The position numbers were made by a program, and so were the translations under genes. Below are positions 1 through 6,793 of a stretch of DNA of 10,444 nucleotides, one piece after another. Source of the DNA: Candidatus Spyradosoma merdigallinarum (lineage in GTDB: Bacteria; Verrucomicrobiota; Verrucomicrobiia; Opitutales; UBA953); contig DVOG01000019.1 in assembly GCA_018713755.1 (NCBI GenBank), forward strand, positions 1 to 10,444, read 5' to 3'. How positions within the stretch are numbered: the stretch's first letter is position 1; every line of letters begins with the position of its first letter. The notes under the pieces are model-generated. The model was given only the letters and a program-made list of their open reading frames with translations, did no database searches and was not told where the DNA came from.

Positions 1-317
1 GCGTGATGGTGACGCTCCGCGGGGCGGCGATGTACGAATTCCTCGCCCGCCTCATCTACATCGCGCTGCCGATGATCCGTGACTTCCGCGGCGTCTCGAA
101 CCGTTTTGACGGCAAGGGCAACTACTCGCTCGGCATCGCCGACCACACGATTTTCCCGGAAACGCAGGGCGACGGCTCGCAGCGTCAGAACATCGGGCTC
201 GACATCACGATCGTGACGACGGCGAAAACGGACGACGAAGGCCGCGAACTGCTCCGTCTGCTCGGCATGCCGTTCCGCAAGGCGTCCGCTCGCGCCGCCG
301 TTCCCGCAAACAACTGA
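1..317 (+). CDS. rplE: 50S ribosomal protein L5 (C-terminal part, 5' truncated)
   Basis: This is the C-terminal portion (about 104 residues) of ribosomal protein L5, which binds 5S rRNA and helps build the central protuberance of the large subunit, near the P-site tRNA. The window edge cuts the gene. The reading frame is open to base 1, and the GTG and ATG codons near the edge are internal. Recognisable L5 blocks are VTLRGAAMYEFLARL, then IRDFRGVSNRFDGKGNYSLG, then a GLDITIVTTAKTDDEGRELL segment, ending in PFRK. A short non-conserved tail (ASARAAVPANN) follows the point where many L5 proteins stop. The next gene, rpsN, begins after 24 bp, as in a standard spc operon. Identity is sure; only the N-terminal half is missing. 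Confidence 0.97.
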   Translation, partial: VMVTLRGAAMYEFLARLIYIALPMIRDFRGVSNRFDGKGNYSLGIADHTIFPETQGDGSQRQNIGLDITIVTTAKTDDEGRELLRLLGMPFRKASARAAVPANN

Positions 318-341
318 TTCCCTCCTCACCATTTTGATATT

Positions 342-647
342 ATGGCAAAGAAATCTGCTATCGAAAGAAATCTGAAGCGCCGTCGCCTCGTCGAAAAATA
401 CGCGGTGAAGCGCGCCGCGCTGAAAGCCGTGATCGCGAATCCGGAAACGAGCGACGAAGATTTCTACAAAGCGCAGCGCGACCTCGACTCGCTCCCGCGC
501 AATTCGTCCAAAGTCCGTCTGCGCAACCGTTGCGCGATTTCCGGCCGCCCGCGCGCCTATCTCGGGAAGTTCGGGCTTTCCCGCATCACTTTCCGCGAAC
601 TCGCCTCCAGCGGCAAGATTCCCGGCATCACGAAGGCCTCCTGGTAA
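342..647 (+). CDS. rpsN: 30S ribosomal protein S14, long zinc-free form
   Basis: S14 sits in the head of the small subunit and is needed for late 30S assembly. The 101-residue length matches the long form of the family. The protein opens with MAKKSAIERNLKRRR and ends with the family block around RNRCAISGRPRAYLGKFGLS followed by a GKIPGITKASW terminus. The zinc-binding form is about 61 residues with a CxxC-x-CxxC pattern. This protein has a single cysteine (in RNRCAIS), so it is the zinc-independent type. The ATG at 342 has no Shine-Dalgarno sequence; the 15 bases upstream are AT-rich (ending in TTTTGATATT). It lies between rplE and rpsH, the usual place. Confidence 0.98.
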   Translation: MAKKSAIERNLKRRRLVEKYAVKRAALKAVIANPETSDEDFYKAQRDLDSLPRNSSKVRLRNRCAISGRPRAYLGKFGLSRITFRELASSGKIPGITKASW

Positions 648-677
648 TTCCCCCGGCAAGAAAAGGAAAAAATCGTC

Positions 678-1073
678 ATGGCAACGCACGACACTTTGGG
701 TGATTTCCTCACCGTCATCCGCAACGGCAGCAACGCCGGGCTGAAGAGCGTCTCCGCGCAGTGGAGCTCTTCCCGCGAAGGCGTCGCCCGCATCCTCAAG
801 GAATGCGGCTACGTCGCCGATTTCGCGAAAATCGAAAAGAACGGCCTTCCCGTCATCGAGCTGACGCTCAAATACAACGGGAAAAAATCCGCCATCACGG
901 AAATCAACCGCATTTCCAAGCCCGGTCGCCGCATCTACGCCGGCTACGGCGAAATTCCGAAGGTCATCGGCGGGATGGGCATTTCCATCCTCACGACCTC
1001 CAAAGGCATCCTCAGCGACGCCGAGGCCCGCCGCCAGAAAGTCGGCGGCGAGGTGCTCGCCCAGGTCTGGTAA
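678..1073 (+). CDS. rpsH: 30S ribosomal protein S8
   Basis: S8 is a primary 16S rRNA-binding protein of the small subunit platform. In enterobacteria it also represses translation of the spc operon by binding its mRNA near rplE, a site that would lie upstream of this window. At 131 residues it is the normal length. The N-terminal DTLGDFLTVIRNGSNAG block and the C-terminal signature GISILTTSKGILSDAEAR are clear. The C-terminus ends with GGEVLAQVW. An AGGAAA stretch at 664-669, 8 bases before the ATG, is a plausible ribosome binding site. A second frame across 761-1078 is only a shadow of this gene. Identity is sure. Confidence 0.98.
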   Translation: MATHDTLGDFLTVIRNGSNAGLKSVSAQWSSSREGVARILKECGYVADFAKIEKNGLPVIELTLKYNGKKSAITEINRISKPGRRIYAGYGEIPKVIGGMGISILTTSKGILSDAEARRQKVGGEVLAQVW

Positions 1074-1112
1074 TGTAATTTTCATCACACACCGTAAGGA
1101 ATATCAAAGACA

Positions 1113-1652
1113 ATGAGTCGAATTGGAAAACTCCCGGTTCACGTTCCTGCAGGCGTTAAGGTCTCGATCAGCGGTTCCACCGTCAATGTTGAGGGCGCCA
1201 AGGGCAAACTTACCAAGACGTTCGACGGCAGCGCCGTGAAAATTTCGCTCGACGGCGACGCGATCCACGTCGTTCCCGCCAACGATTCCCGCTTTGCGGG
1301 AGCGATGCACGGGACGGTGCGCGCGCTGATCAACAACATGGTCAAAGGCGTCGTCGACGGCTATCAGAAGCAGCTCGAAATCCAGGGCGTCGGCTTCAAG
1401 GCCTCGCTCTCGGGCGACAAGCTTGACCTCTCTCTCGGCCACTCCCACCCGATCGTCTACACCGTTCCCGCCGGCATCAAAGTCGTCATCACGGACGGCG
1501 TGAAAATCGACGTCTCCGGCGCGGACAAACACATGGTCGGGCAGGTCGCCGCCGACATCAAGGCGTTCAAGCCGGTGGAACCCTACAAGGGCAAGGGCGT
1601 CCGCATCGTCGGCGAATACGTCCACCGCAAGGAAGGCAAGAAGACCGCTTAA
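1113..1652 (+). CDS. rplF: 50S ribosomal protein L6
   Basis: L6 binds 23S rRNA near the sarcin-ricin loop and the L7/L12 stalk base of the large subunit. The 179-residue length is typical of the family. It starts MSRIGKLPVHVPAGVKV and contains the expected two similar halves. The diagnostic second-domain block KPVEPYKGKGVRIVGEYV sits near the C-terminus, followed by the usual basic end (HRKEGKKTA). A TAAGGA motif at 1095-1100, about 12 bases before the ATG, may serve as a slightly distant ribosome binding site. It follows rpsH by 39 bp and precedes rplR by 20 bp. Long reverse-strand frames across it are codon-bias shadows. Confidence 0.98.
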   Translation: MSRIGKLPVHVPAGVKVSISGSTVNVEGAKGKLTKTFDGSAVKISLDGDAIHVVPANDSRFAGAMHGTVRALINNMVKGVVDGYQKQLEIQGVGFKASLSGDKLDLSLGHSHPIVYTVPAGIKVVITDGVKIDVSGADKHMVGQVAADIKAFKPVEPYKGKGVRIVGEYVHRKEGKKTA

Positions 1653-1672
1653 TCCTTCAAATTTTTCTTGAA

Positions 1673-2038
1673 ATGAACAAAATCGAAAAGAAGAACAAGC
1701 TTCTGCAGCGCCGCCGTTGGCGCATCCGCAAGGCGGTCGTCGGCTCGTCCGAACGTCCCCGCCTCGTCGTGAAATTCACGAATCTTCACATTCACGCGCA
1801 GATCATCGACGACTCCGTCGGCCGCACGCTCATCGGCGCGTCCACGACGCAGAAGGCCTTGCGCGAAAAGAAGCTCCTTCCGAACGTCGCGGGCGCGACG
1901 GAATTCGGCAAGCTCTTCGGCGAAGCCGCGAAGAACGCCGGCTTTTCCGCCGTCGTCTTTGACCGCGCGGGACGCCGCTATCACGGAACCGTCAAGGCTT
2001 TCGCGGACGCCGCCCGCGAAGCAGGACTCCAATTCTGA
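1673..2038 (+). CDS. rplR: 50S ribosomal protein L18
   Basis: L18 binds 5S rRNA and, together with L5, anchors it in the large subunit. The 121-residue length is normal. A basic, Lys/Arg-rich N-terminus (residues 1-22) is followed by the core segment SSERPRLVVKFTNLHIHAQI. The C-terminal part, FDRAGRRYHGTVKAFADAAR, is the characteristic FDR-x-x-x-x-YHG end of L18. No Shine-Dalgarno sequence precedes the ATG; the upstream bases are T-rich (AAATTTTTCTTGAA). Its TGA stop overlaps the purine-rich ribosome binding site of rpsE, and the gap to that gene is only 11 bp, which suggests coupled translation. Confidence 0.98.
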   Translation: MNKIEKKNKLLQRRRWRIRKAVVGSSERPRLVVKFTNLHIHAQIIDDSVGRTLIGASTTQKALREKKLLPNVAGATEFGKLFGEAAKNAGFSAVVFDRAGRRYHGTVKAFADAAREAGLQF

Positions 2039-2049
2039 GGAAAAACTCG

Positions 2050-2688
2050 ATGTCACAAGAAATTTCTGAAACTCCCGAAACGCCGGTCGTTCCCGCCGCC
2101 GAAGAAGTTCCCGCGACGGAGAGCGCTTCCGCCGCTCCCGCGCCTCAGGAGCGTCGAGGACGCGGTCCTCGCCGCGACGGACGCCGCGGAGACCGTCGCG
2201 GTCCCCGCAACGCCGCTCCCGCGGATCCGAATGCGCCCGAGTATCTCGACAAGGTCGTGCACATCAACCGTTGCGCGAAGGTCGTCAAGGGCGGACGCCG
2301 CTTCAGCTTCGCCGCGCTCGTCGTTTCCGGCGACGGGAAAGGCAACGTCGGCATCGGCTACGGAAAGGCGAAGGAAGTGCCGGACGCGATTCGCAAGGGC
2401 ACGGAACGCGCGCACAAGGCGCTTCGCCCGGTTTGCCTCCGCAACAACACGATTCCTCATGAAGTCCTCGGGACGCATGACGGCGGCGAAGTGCTGCTCC
2501 GCCCGGCCGCTCCCGGTACGGGCGTCATCGCCGGCGGCGGCGTTCGCGCCGTGCTCGAAGTCGCTGGCGTCAAGGACGTTCTTTCCAAGTCGCTCGGCTC
2601 GAACAATCCCGGCGCGCTCGTCAAGGCGACGCTCGACGGGCTGATGAAACTCCGCACGCTCGAGCAGATTCGGGCGGCGCGTTCCTAA
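2050..2688 (+). CDS. rpsE: 30S ribosomal protein S5 with extended N-terminus
   Basis: S5 lies at the mRNA entry side of the small subunit and takes part in decoding accuracy and mRNA unwinding. The conserved double-stranded-RNA-binding core begins near residue 64 (EYLDKVVHINRCAKVVKGGR) and continues through GNVGIGYGKAKEVPDAIRKG to the second domain, with PGTGVIAGG and a C-terminal SLGSNNP block. The protein has 212 residues against about 167 in Escherichia coli. The surplus is N-terminal: residues 1-33 are rich in Glu, Pro, Ala and Ser, and residues 34-54 are an Arg/Gly/Asp-rich stretch. The ATG at 2050 is supported by GAGGAA at 2037-2042, so the extension looks translated. No rpmD gene follows it; the next gene is rplO after a 100-bp gap with a hairpin. 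Confidence 0.97.
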   Translation: MSQEISETPETPVVPAAEEVPATESASAAPAPQERRGRGPRRDGRRGDRRGPRNAAPADPNAPEYLDKVVHINRCAKVVKGGRRFSFAALVVSGDGKGNVGIGYGKAKEVPDAIRKGTERAHKALRPVCLRNNTIPHEVLGTHDGGEVLLRPAAPGTGVIAGGGVRAVLEVAGVKDVLSKSLGSNNPGALVKATLDGLMKLRTLEQIRAARS

Positions 2689-2708
2689 GTTCCGAAAAGG
2701 GCTTTTGC

Positions 2709-2740
2709 GCCGCGGGAACGCTTTCGGGCGTTCCCGCGGC
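2709..2740. repeat. Perfect 13-bp inverted repeat between rpsE and rplO
   Basis: Arms at 2709-2721 (GCCGCGGGAACGC) and 2728-2740 (GCGTTCCCGCGGC) are exact reverse complements with a 6-base loop, TTTCGG. The nearest T-run (2757-2764) is 16 bases past the stem, so this is not a canonical intrinsic terminator. It could slow polymerase, protect upstream mRNA from 3' exonucleases, or be a copy of a dispersed palindromic element, since the same core recurs in three other gaps. It occupies the position where rpmD is usually found. Confidence 0.8.
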
Positions 2741-2788
2741 GGACTGCCTCCGCTTCTTTTTTTTCATACATTCATAAATTTCAAAGCC

Positions 2789-3244
2789 ATGAAGCTTCAC
2801 ACTCTTCCGAAAATCGAAGGCTCGACGCATCGCCACAAACGCCTCGGCTGCGGCCGCAGCAGCGGTCACGGGAAAACCTCCGGCCGCGGGCACAAGGGCA
2901 TGAAGGCCCGCTCCGGCGGCGGTGTCCGTCCGGGCTTCGAAGGCGGTCAGATGCCGCTTTACCGCAAACTTCCGCACCGCGGCTTCAACAACGTCAACCG
3001 CGTTGAATTCGCCGTCGTCAACCTGAGCCAGATCGACAAGTGCGAAGGCTCGGAAATCGACCGCAACGTTCTCGTCAAGGCCGGAATCGTCCGCGCGGCC
3101 GATCTTTTGGTCAAGGTGCTCGGGAACGGCGAAATTTCCCGGCCCGTGACGGTCGTCGCGCAGAAGTTTTCCGCTTCCGCCAAGGCGAAAATCGAAGCCG
3201 CCGGGGGCAAAGTCGTCGAACTGAAAGCGGAAACCGCCGAGTAA
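2789..3244 (+). CDS. rplO: 50S ribosomal protein L15
   Basis: L15 is a late-assembly protein that threads a long glycine/arginine-rich N-terminal arm through 23S rRNA. It has 151 residues, a usual length. The arm carries KRLGCGRSSGHGKTSGRGHK, and the diagnostic block GGQMPLYRKLPHRGFNN follows. The C-terminal globular part ends near AGGKVVELKAETAE. I chose the ATG at 2789 (MKLHTLPKIEG), which matches the family start. The frame is open further upstream to 2705, but that stretch would run through the hairpin and has no L15 similarity. No Shine-Dalgarno sequence is visible; the leader is T-rich and then AT-rich (ATTCATAAATTTCAAAGCC). Confidence 0.98.
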   Translation: MKLHTLPKIEGSTHRHKRLGCGRSSGHGKTSGRGHKGMKARSGGGVRPGFEGGQMPLYRKLPHRGFNNVNRVEFAVVNLSQIDKCEGSEIDRNVLVKAGIVRAADLLVKVLGNGEISRPVTVVAQKFSASAKAKIEAAGGKVVELKAETAE

Positions 3245-3304
3245 GCGCGGTTTTCGTTTTCGGCCCTGAAATGCCGTTTCCGCCGCTTTCATGCAGGCGG
3301 CGGT

Positions 3305-3342
3305 TTCCGCGGGAACGCGGGAAATCCGCTTCCGCGGGAACG
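3305..3342. repeat. Two direct copies of TTCCGCGGGAACG before secY
   Basis: The 13-mer TTCCGCGGGAACG occurs exactly at 3305-3317 and again at 3330-3342, a 25-bp period. Each copy is nearly self-complementary (TTCC-GCG-GGAA). The same 13-mer is found at 6721-6733, with its reverse complement at 6751-6763. A separate small inverted repeat lies just upstream (CCGCCG at 3280-3285 with CGGCGG at 3298-3303). No T-run follows, so a terminator is unlikely. The gap between rplO and secY (130 bp) is otherwise featureless. Confidence 0.75.
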
Positions 3343-3374
3343 GCGTTCGTCTCCGCCAAAGAGAATCTGATTCA

Positions 3375-4889
3375 ATGTTTTCCGCGTTCATCAATTGCTG
3401 GAAAATTCCGGAACTCCGGAACCGCATCGTCGTTACGCTCGGGTTGCTGTTCATTTCCCGCATCGGCGGGAATTTGCCGTTGCCCGGGCTCGATCCGACC
3501 GTGCTGACGGACTTCATTCGGAATCTTCCGCAGACGGGCGAAGGTCTCGTCGGTCTTTACAACATGTTCACGGGCGGCGCGATGCTCAAAGGCGCGATTT
3601 TCGCCCTGGGCATCATGCCTTACATCAGCGCGTCGATCATCATGCAGCTGATGGGCGCCGTCGTGCCGAGCCTCGCGCGTCTCCGCAACGAGGAAAACGG
3701 ACAGCAGAAAATCGCGCAGTACACGCGGTATCTGACGATCGCGATCGCGCTGCTGCAGGCGTTCATCATCGTGGGCATGTTCTGCAATCCGGCGAGCGTC
3801 GGGCAGGCGGTCGGCGTGCAGGGCTTCACGGGAGAAATGGTCGTCATCAACAAGACGCTCTTTTCCGTGATGGGAACGCTGATTCTGACGGCGGGCGCGG
3901 TCATCATGCTTTGGCTCGGCGAACAGATCACGCAGCGCGGCATCGGGAACGGCGCGTCGATTCTGATCGTGCTCGGCATCGTCGCGGACATTCCTCAGGC
4001 GCTCTCCTCGTTCGTCGAAGTGCTCGCCGGTCCCGTCGCGGGAGCGGGCGGAACGCAGAACGGACTTGAGCACCTTCTCGGGATGATTCTCCTGTTCGTC
4101 GCGGGAACGGCCTCCCTCGTCGCCATCACGCAGGCGGTGCGCAAGATTCCCGTGCAGTACGCGAAGCGCGTCGTCGGACGAAAGATGTTCGGCGGGCAAA
4201 GCACGTATCTTCCGCTGAAAGTCAATTACGCGGGCGTCATGCCGGTCATCTTCGCGGGAGCGATTCTTTCGTTTCTCGCCATGCCGCTGGGCTGGCTGGC
4301 CACGAAGCCGTCGCTGTCCTTCCTGCGCGGCGTTCCCGAACAGTTCCAGCCCGGTCAGACGACGTATTACGTCATCATGGGCACGCTGGTCTTCATCTTC
4401 AGCTATTTCTGGGTTTCGGTGATGTTCAAGCCGATTCAGGTCGCGGACGATCTCAAGAAGAACAACGGCTACATTCCCGGCATTCGTCCCGGCGAACACA
4501 CGGCGCATTATCTTGAGTTCGTGATGAACCGTCTGACTTTCGCCGGCGGCGTGTTCCTCGTCATCATCGCGCTCATTCCGGACTTTTTCATTTATACGCT
4601 CGATTTCTATCCGCGCCTCGCCCGCGTCATCGGCGGGACCAGCGGACTGATCACCGTCGGCGTCGTGCTCGACACGATGCGCCAGGTGGAAACCCTGTTG
4701 CTGCAGCGCCACTACGACGGTTTTCTGAAGAAATCCCGCATCGGCGGCGTCGCGCTCCCGCAGACGGCGCATTCCCGCCGCATTGCGGACATCGGGCAGC
4801 CGGCGGGACTCGGACGCCTGACGTATGTCCTGATTGCGATTTTCGTCCTCGGGTTCGTCGCCTTCGGCGTGACGACGTTCTCCGCCTGA
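3375..4889 (+). CDS. secY: Protein translocase subunit SecY, with extra C-terminal membrane segment
   Basis: SecY forms the protein-conducting channel of the SecYEG translocon in the inner membrane. Family landmarks appear in order: MFSAFINCWKIPELRNR at the start; the TM2 block GIMPYISASIIMQLM (residues 79-93); GEQITQRGIGNGASILI (182-198); the cytoplasmic loop around RKIPVQYAKRVVGRK (256-270); and the loop with GYIPGIRPGEHTAHYLE (365-381), holding the conserved Arg371 region. I chose the ATG at 3375 because it aligns with the usual SecY start; the upstream 28 in-frame codons read through repeats. The protein has 504 residues against 443 in E. coli. The usual end (QRHYDGFLKKSRIGG) is reached near residue 458. 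About 46 more residues follow, with a hydrophobic helix near 483-502 (LTYVLIAIFVLGFVAFGVTT). This would be an eleventh helix and would place the C-terminus outside the cytoplasm. Confidence 0.97.
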   Translation: MFSAFINCWKIPELRNRIVVTLGLLFISRIGGNLPLPGLDPTVLTDFIRNLPQTGEGLVGLYNMFTGGAMLKGAIFALGIMPYISASIIMQLMGAVVPSLARLRNEENGQQKIAQYTRYLTIAIALLQAFIIVGMFCNPASVGQAVGVQGFTGEMVVINKTLFSVMGTLILTAGAVIMLWLGEQITQRGIGNGASILIVLGIVADIPQALSSFVEVLAGPVAGAGGTQNGLEHLLGMILLFVAGTASLVAITQAVRKIPVQYAKRVVGRKMFGGQSTYLPLKVNYAGVMPVIFAGAILSFLAMPLGWLATKPSLSFLRGVPEQFQPGQTTYYVIMGTLVFIFSYFWVSVMFKPIQVADDLKKNNGYIPGIRPGEHTAHYLEFVMNRLTFAGGVFLVIIALIPDFFIYTLDFYPRLARVIGGTSGLITVGVVLDTMRQVETLLLQRHYDGFLKKSRIGGVALPQTAHSRRIADIGQPAGLGRLTYVLIAIFVLGFVAFGVTTFSA

Positions 4890-4934
4890 CGTTCCTGCCC
4901 GCAGCAAGCGTTCTTTTCCAACCTGCACGAAACG

Positions 4935-5699
4935 ATGAAGCCGCTTTCAGCAGAAGAGCTCGTGAAGATGCGCAAGGCCTGCCGCGTCGCCGCGGAAGTG
5001 CTCGACCGCACCTGCCGGTTCGTCGAAGAAGGCGTCACGACCTACGACATCGACCAGTTCGCCAAGCACGTGATGGCGGAATTGGGCTGCGAAAGCACGA
5101 GCCACAACTACGCCTACGGCAACCACGTCTACCCGGGCTACATCTGCATCTCGGTGAACGAGGAGGTCATCCACGGGATCGGCACGATGCGGCGCACCGT
5201 CAAAAAGGGCGACATCGTCTCGCTCGACGTCGTCACGAAATACGACGGCTTCGTCGGGGACAACACGCGCACGGTGCTCGTCGAACCCGTCACGGACGAC
5301 GTTCGCCGTCTTTGCGAAGCGACGGAAGGCGCGCTTTACGCCGGCATCGCCGCCGCGCGCGCCGGCAACCGCGTCAGCGACATTTCCCGCGCGGTCGAAC
5401 GCTTCATCAAGCCCTACGGTTACGGGATCGTCCGCGAATACTGCGGGCACGGCGTCGGCCGCTCGATGCATGAAGACCCGCAGATTCCGAACTATTATTC
5501 CCGCGGCGAGGGAAAAACGAAGCTTCGCCCGGGAATGACGCTCGCCATCGAGCCGATGATCTGCCTCGGTTCCCGCCTCATCGACACGCAGCCCGACGGC
5601 TGGACCGTCACCACGCGCGACGGCAAGCCCGCCGCCCACTACGAACACACGGTGCTCGTCACCGACAGCGATCCCGAGGTGCTGACCGTGCTTTCCTGA
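4935..5699 (+). CDS. map: Methionine aminopeptidase, type I
   Basis: This cytosolic metalloenzyme removes the initiator methionine from nascent proteins once it is deformylated. The 254-residue pita-bread fold is of type Ia length, without an N-terminal zinc-finger extension. All five metal ligands are present: Asp98 (SLDVV), Asp109 (GDNT), His172 (CGHGVG), Glu206 (AIEPM) and Glu237 (HYEHT). The catalytic histidine is His80 (EEVIHGIG). It follows secY by 45 bp; in many bacteria adk lies between them, but not here. The ATG at 4935 has no clear Shine-Dalgarno sequence. The gene is expected to be active. Confidence 0.97.
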   Translation: MKPLSAEELVKMRKACRVAAEVLDRTCRFVEEGVTTYDIDQFAKHVMAELGCESTSHNYAYGNHVYPGYICISVNEEVIHGIGTMRRTVKKGDIVSLDVVTKYDGFVGDNTRTVLVEPVTDDVRRLCEATEGALYAGIAAARAGNRVSDISRAVERFIKPYGYGIVREYCGHGVGRSMHEDPQIPNYYSRGEGKTKLRPGMTLAIEPMICLGSRLIDTQPDGWTVTTRDGKPAAHYEHTVLVTDSDPEVLTVLS

Positions 5700-5729
5700 A
5701 ATTTTTTTGCCGTTTCAACGAAAAAAGAC

Positions 5730-5758
5730 TTTCCATTCCGGAGGAGTTTCGCCATACT
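5730..5758 (+). promoter_or_regulatory. Possible sigma70-type promoter before the rpsM segment
   Basis: In the 107-bp gap after map, TTTCCA (5730-5735) and CATACT (5753-5758) are separated by 17 bp. Each matches four of six consensus positions. A T-run (5702-5708) and A-run (5721-5726) lie just upstream and may act as an UP-like AT-rich element. A promoter here could give the alpha segment separate transcription. The match is weak and could be chance. Confidence 0.35.
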
Positions 5759-5806
5759 GCTGAACTTTTCCCTTTCAGAACACAACACATAACAAGAGTA
5801 AATAAA

Positions 5807-6178
5807 ATGCCACGCATCCTTGGTGTAGACATTCCCAACAACAAACGCGTCGAATACGCGCTGCGTTACATCTACGGCATCGGGCCGACTCGCGCGACCG
5901 AAATCGTGAACGCGCTCGGCATCGATCCCGCGCTCCGCTCGGACAAGCTGACGGAAGAGCAGCTCAACAAGATCGTCAACTACATTGTTGAACGCGGTTA
6001 CAAATGCGAAGGCGACCTTCGCCGCGAAATCGGCTCGAACCTCAAGCGCCTCCAGTCGATCAAGTCCTATCGCGGACTCCGCCACTTCCGCGGCCTTCCC
6101 GTCCGCGGGCAGCGCACGAAGACGAACGCCCGCACGCGCAAAGGCGCGCGCAAGACGGTCGGCGTCGTTTCCAAGTAA
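5807..6178 (+). CDS. rpsM: 30S ribosomal protein S13
   Basis: S13 lies in the head of the small subunit, contacts the P-site tRNA through its C-terminal tail, and forms an intersubunit bridge with L5. It has 123 residues, the normal length. It begins MPRILGVDIPNNKRVEYAL, contains the helix-turn-helix segment YIYGIGPTRATEIV, and carries the diagnostic GLRHFRGLPVRGQRTKTNAR block before a basic tail. The upstream bases (AACAAGAGTAAATAAA) give at best a weak ribosome binding site. In most bacteria infA and rpmJ precede it; here map does, after 107 bp. It opens the alpha segment of the operon. Confidence 0.98.
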   Translation: MPRILGVDIPNNKRVEYALRYIYGIGPTRATEIVNALGIDPALRSDKLTEEQLNKIVNYIVERGYKCEGDLRREIGSNLKRLQSIKSYRGLRHFRGLPVRGQRTKTNARTRKGARKTVGVVSK

Positions 6179-6207
6179 GCTCCTGAACTCCGAATTTTTC
6201 TTTCATA

Positions 6208-6708
6208 ATGAGTCAAGAAGAAATCAAGGAAAAAACCGCGGCTGCGCCCGCCGCCGCCGAAGCCGCTCCCGCCGCTCCTGAGAAGAAGGAAATCACGGCG
6301 AAGGATCTTCTCGCCGAAGGCCTCGAGGAAATCAAGATTCGCCGCGCCAAAGGCTCGAAGAATATCACGAGCGGCATCTGCAACGTCCTCGCGACGTTCA
6401 ACAACACGAAAATCACTTTCACCGATCCGAACGGGAACGTCATTTCCTGGTCCTCTTCCGGGAAGTGCAATTTCCGCGGGTCCCGCAAATCCACGGCGTT
6501 CGCCGCGCAAGTCGTCTGTCAGGACGCCGCCCGCGTCGCAATGTCGCACGGGCTCAAGGACGTGGTCGTCAAGGTCCGCGGTCCGGGCATGGGCCGCGAC
6601 TCCGCGATTCGCGCGCTGCAGCAGCTCGGTCTCAACGTCCTTTCGATCATGGACGTGACGCCGGTTCCCCACAACGGGTGCCGCCCGCCGAAACGCCGCC
6701 GCGTCTGA
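6208..6708 (+). CDS. rpsK: 30S ribosomal protein S11 with extended N-terminus
   Basis: S11 sits on the platform of the small subunit next to the E-site mRNA. The conserved core starts near residue 46 (RAKGSKNITSGICNVLATFN), runs through VKVRGPGMGRDSAIRALQQ, and ends in the family block MDVTPVPHNGCRPPKRRRV. Total length is 166 residues against about 129 in E. coli. The extra N-terminus (residues 1-45) is Ala/Glu/Pro/Lys-rich and starts MSQEEIKEK, much like the MSQEISE start of S5 in the same operon. No Shine-Dalgarno sequence is present; the leader is T-rich (CGAATTTTTCTTTCATA). No internal ATG offers a start closer to the core before residue 100, so the extension seems real. Confidence 0.97.
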   Translation: MSQEEIKEKTAAAPAAAEAAPAAPEKKEITAKDLLAEGLEEIKIRRAKGSKNITSGICNVLATFNNTKITFTDPNGNVISWSSSGKCNFRGSRKSTAFAAQVVCQDAARVAMSHGLKDVVVKVRGPGMGRDSAIRALQQLGLNVLSIMDVTPVPHNGCRPPKRRRV

Positions 6709-6720
6709 TTTCCCCTTGCG

Positions 6721-6763
6721 TTCCGCGGGAACGCGCGGCGCTTTTTCCGCCGTTCCCGCGGAA
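6721..6763. repeat. Perfect 13-bp inverted repeat between rpsK and rpsD
   Basis: Arms at 6721-6733 (TTCCGCGGGAACG) and 6751-6763 (CGTTCCCGCGGAA) are exact reverse complements. An inner stem, GCGG (6735-6738) with CCGC (6747-6750), extends the hairpin past a one-base bulge. Only a weak AAAATTTTT run follows (from about 6769), so termination would be at most partial. The arms match the direct repeats before secY. Confidence 0.8.
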
Positions 6764-6793
6764 ACGGAAAATTTTTCGCTTACGAACTTTTTC

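Noticed and set aside
2705..2788. In-frame upstream start for rplO at 2705
   Set aside because: It would translate the hairpin and a T-run; MKLHTLP at 2789 is the normal L15 start.
3291..3374. In-frame upstream start for secY at 3291
   Set aside because: The 28 added residues have no SecY similarity and are encoded by the repeat-rich gap; ATG at 3375 matches the family start.
3372..4928. 518-codon open frame on the - strand opposite secY
   Set aside because: The translation is rich in Arg, Asp, Glu and His with no domain; it mirrors the codon bias of secY, whose own frame is certain.
4890..4934. Gap between secY and map
   Set aside because: Checked for adk remnants, hairpins and promoters; 45 bp with nothing supportable.
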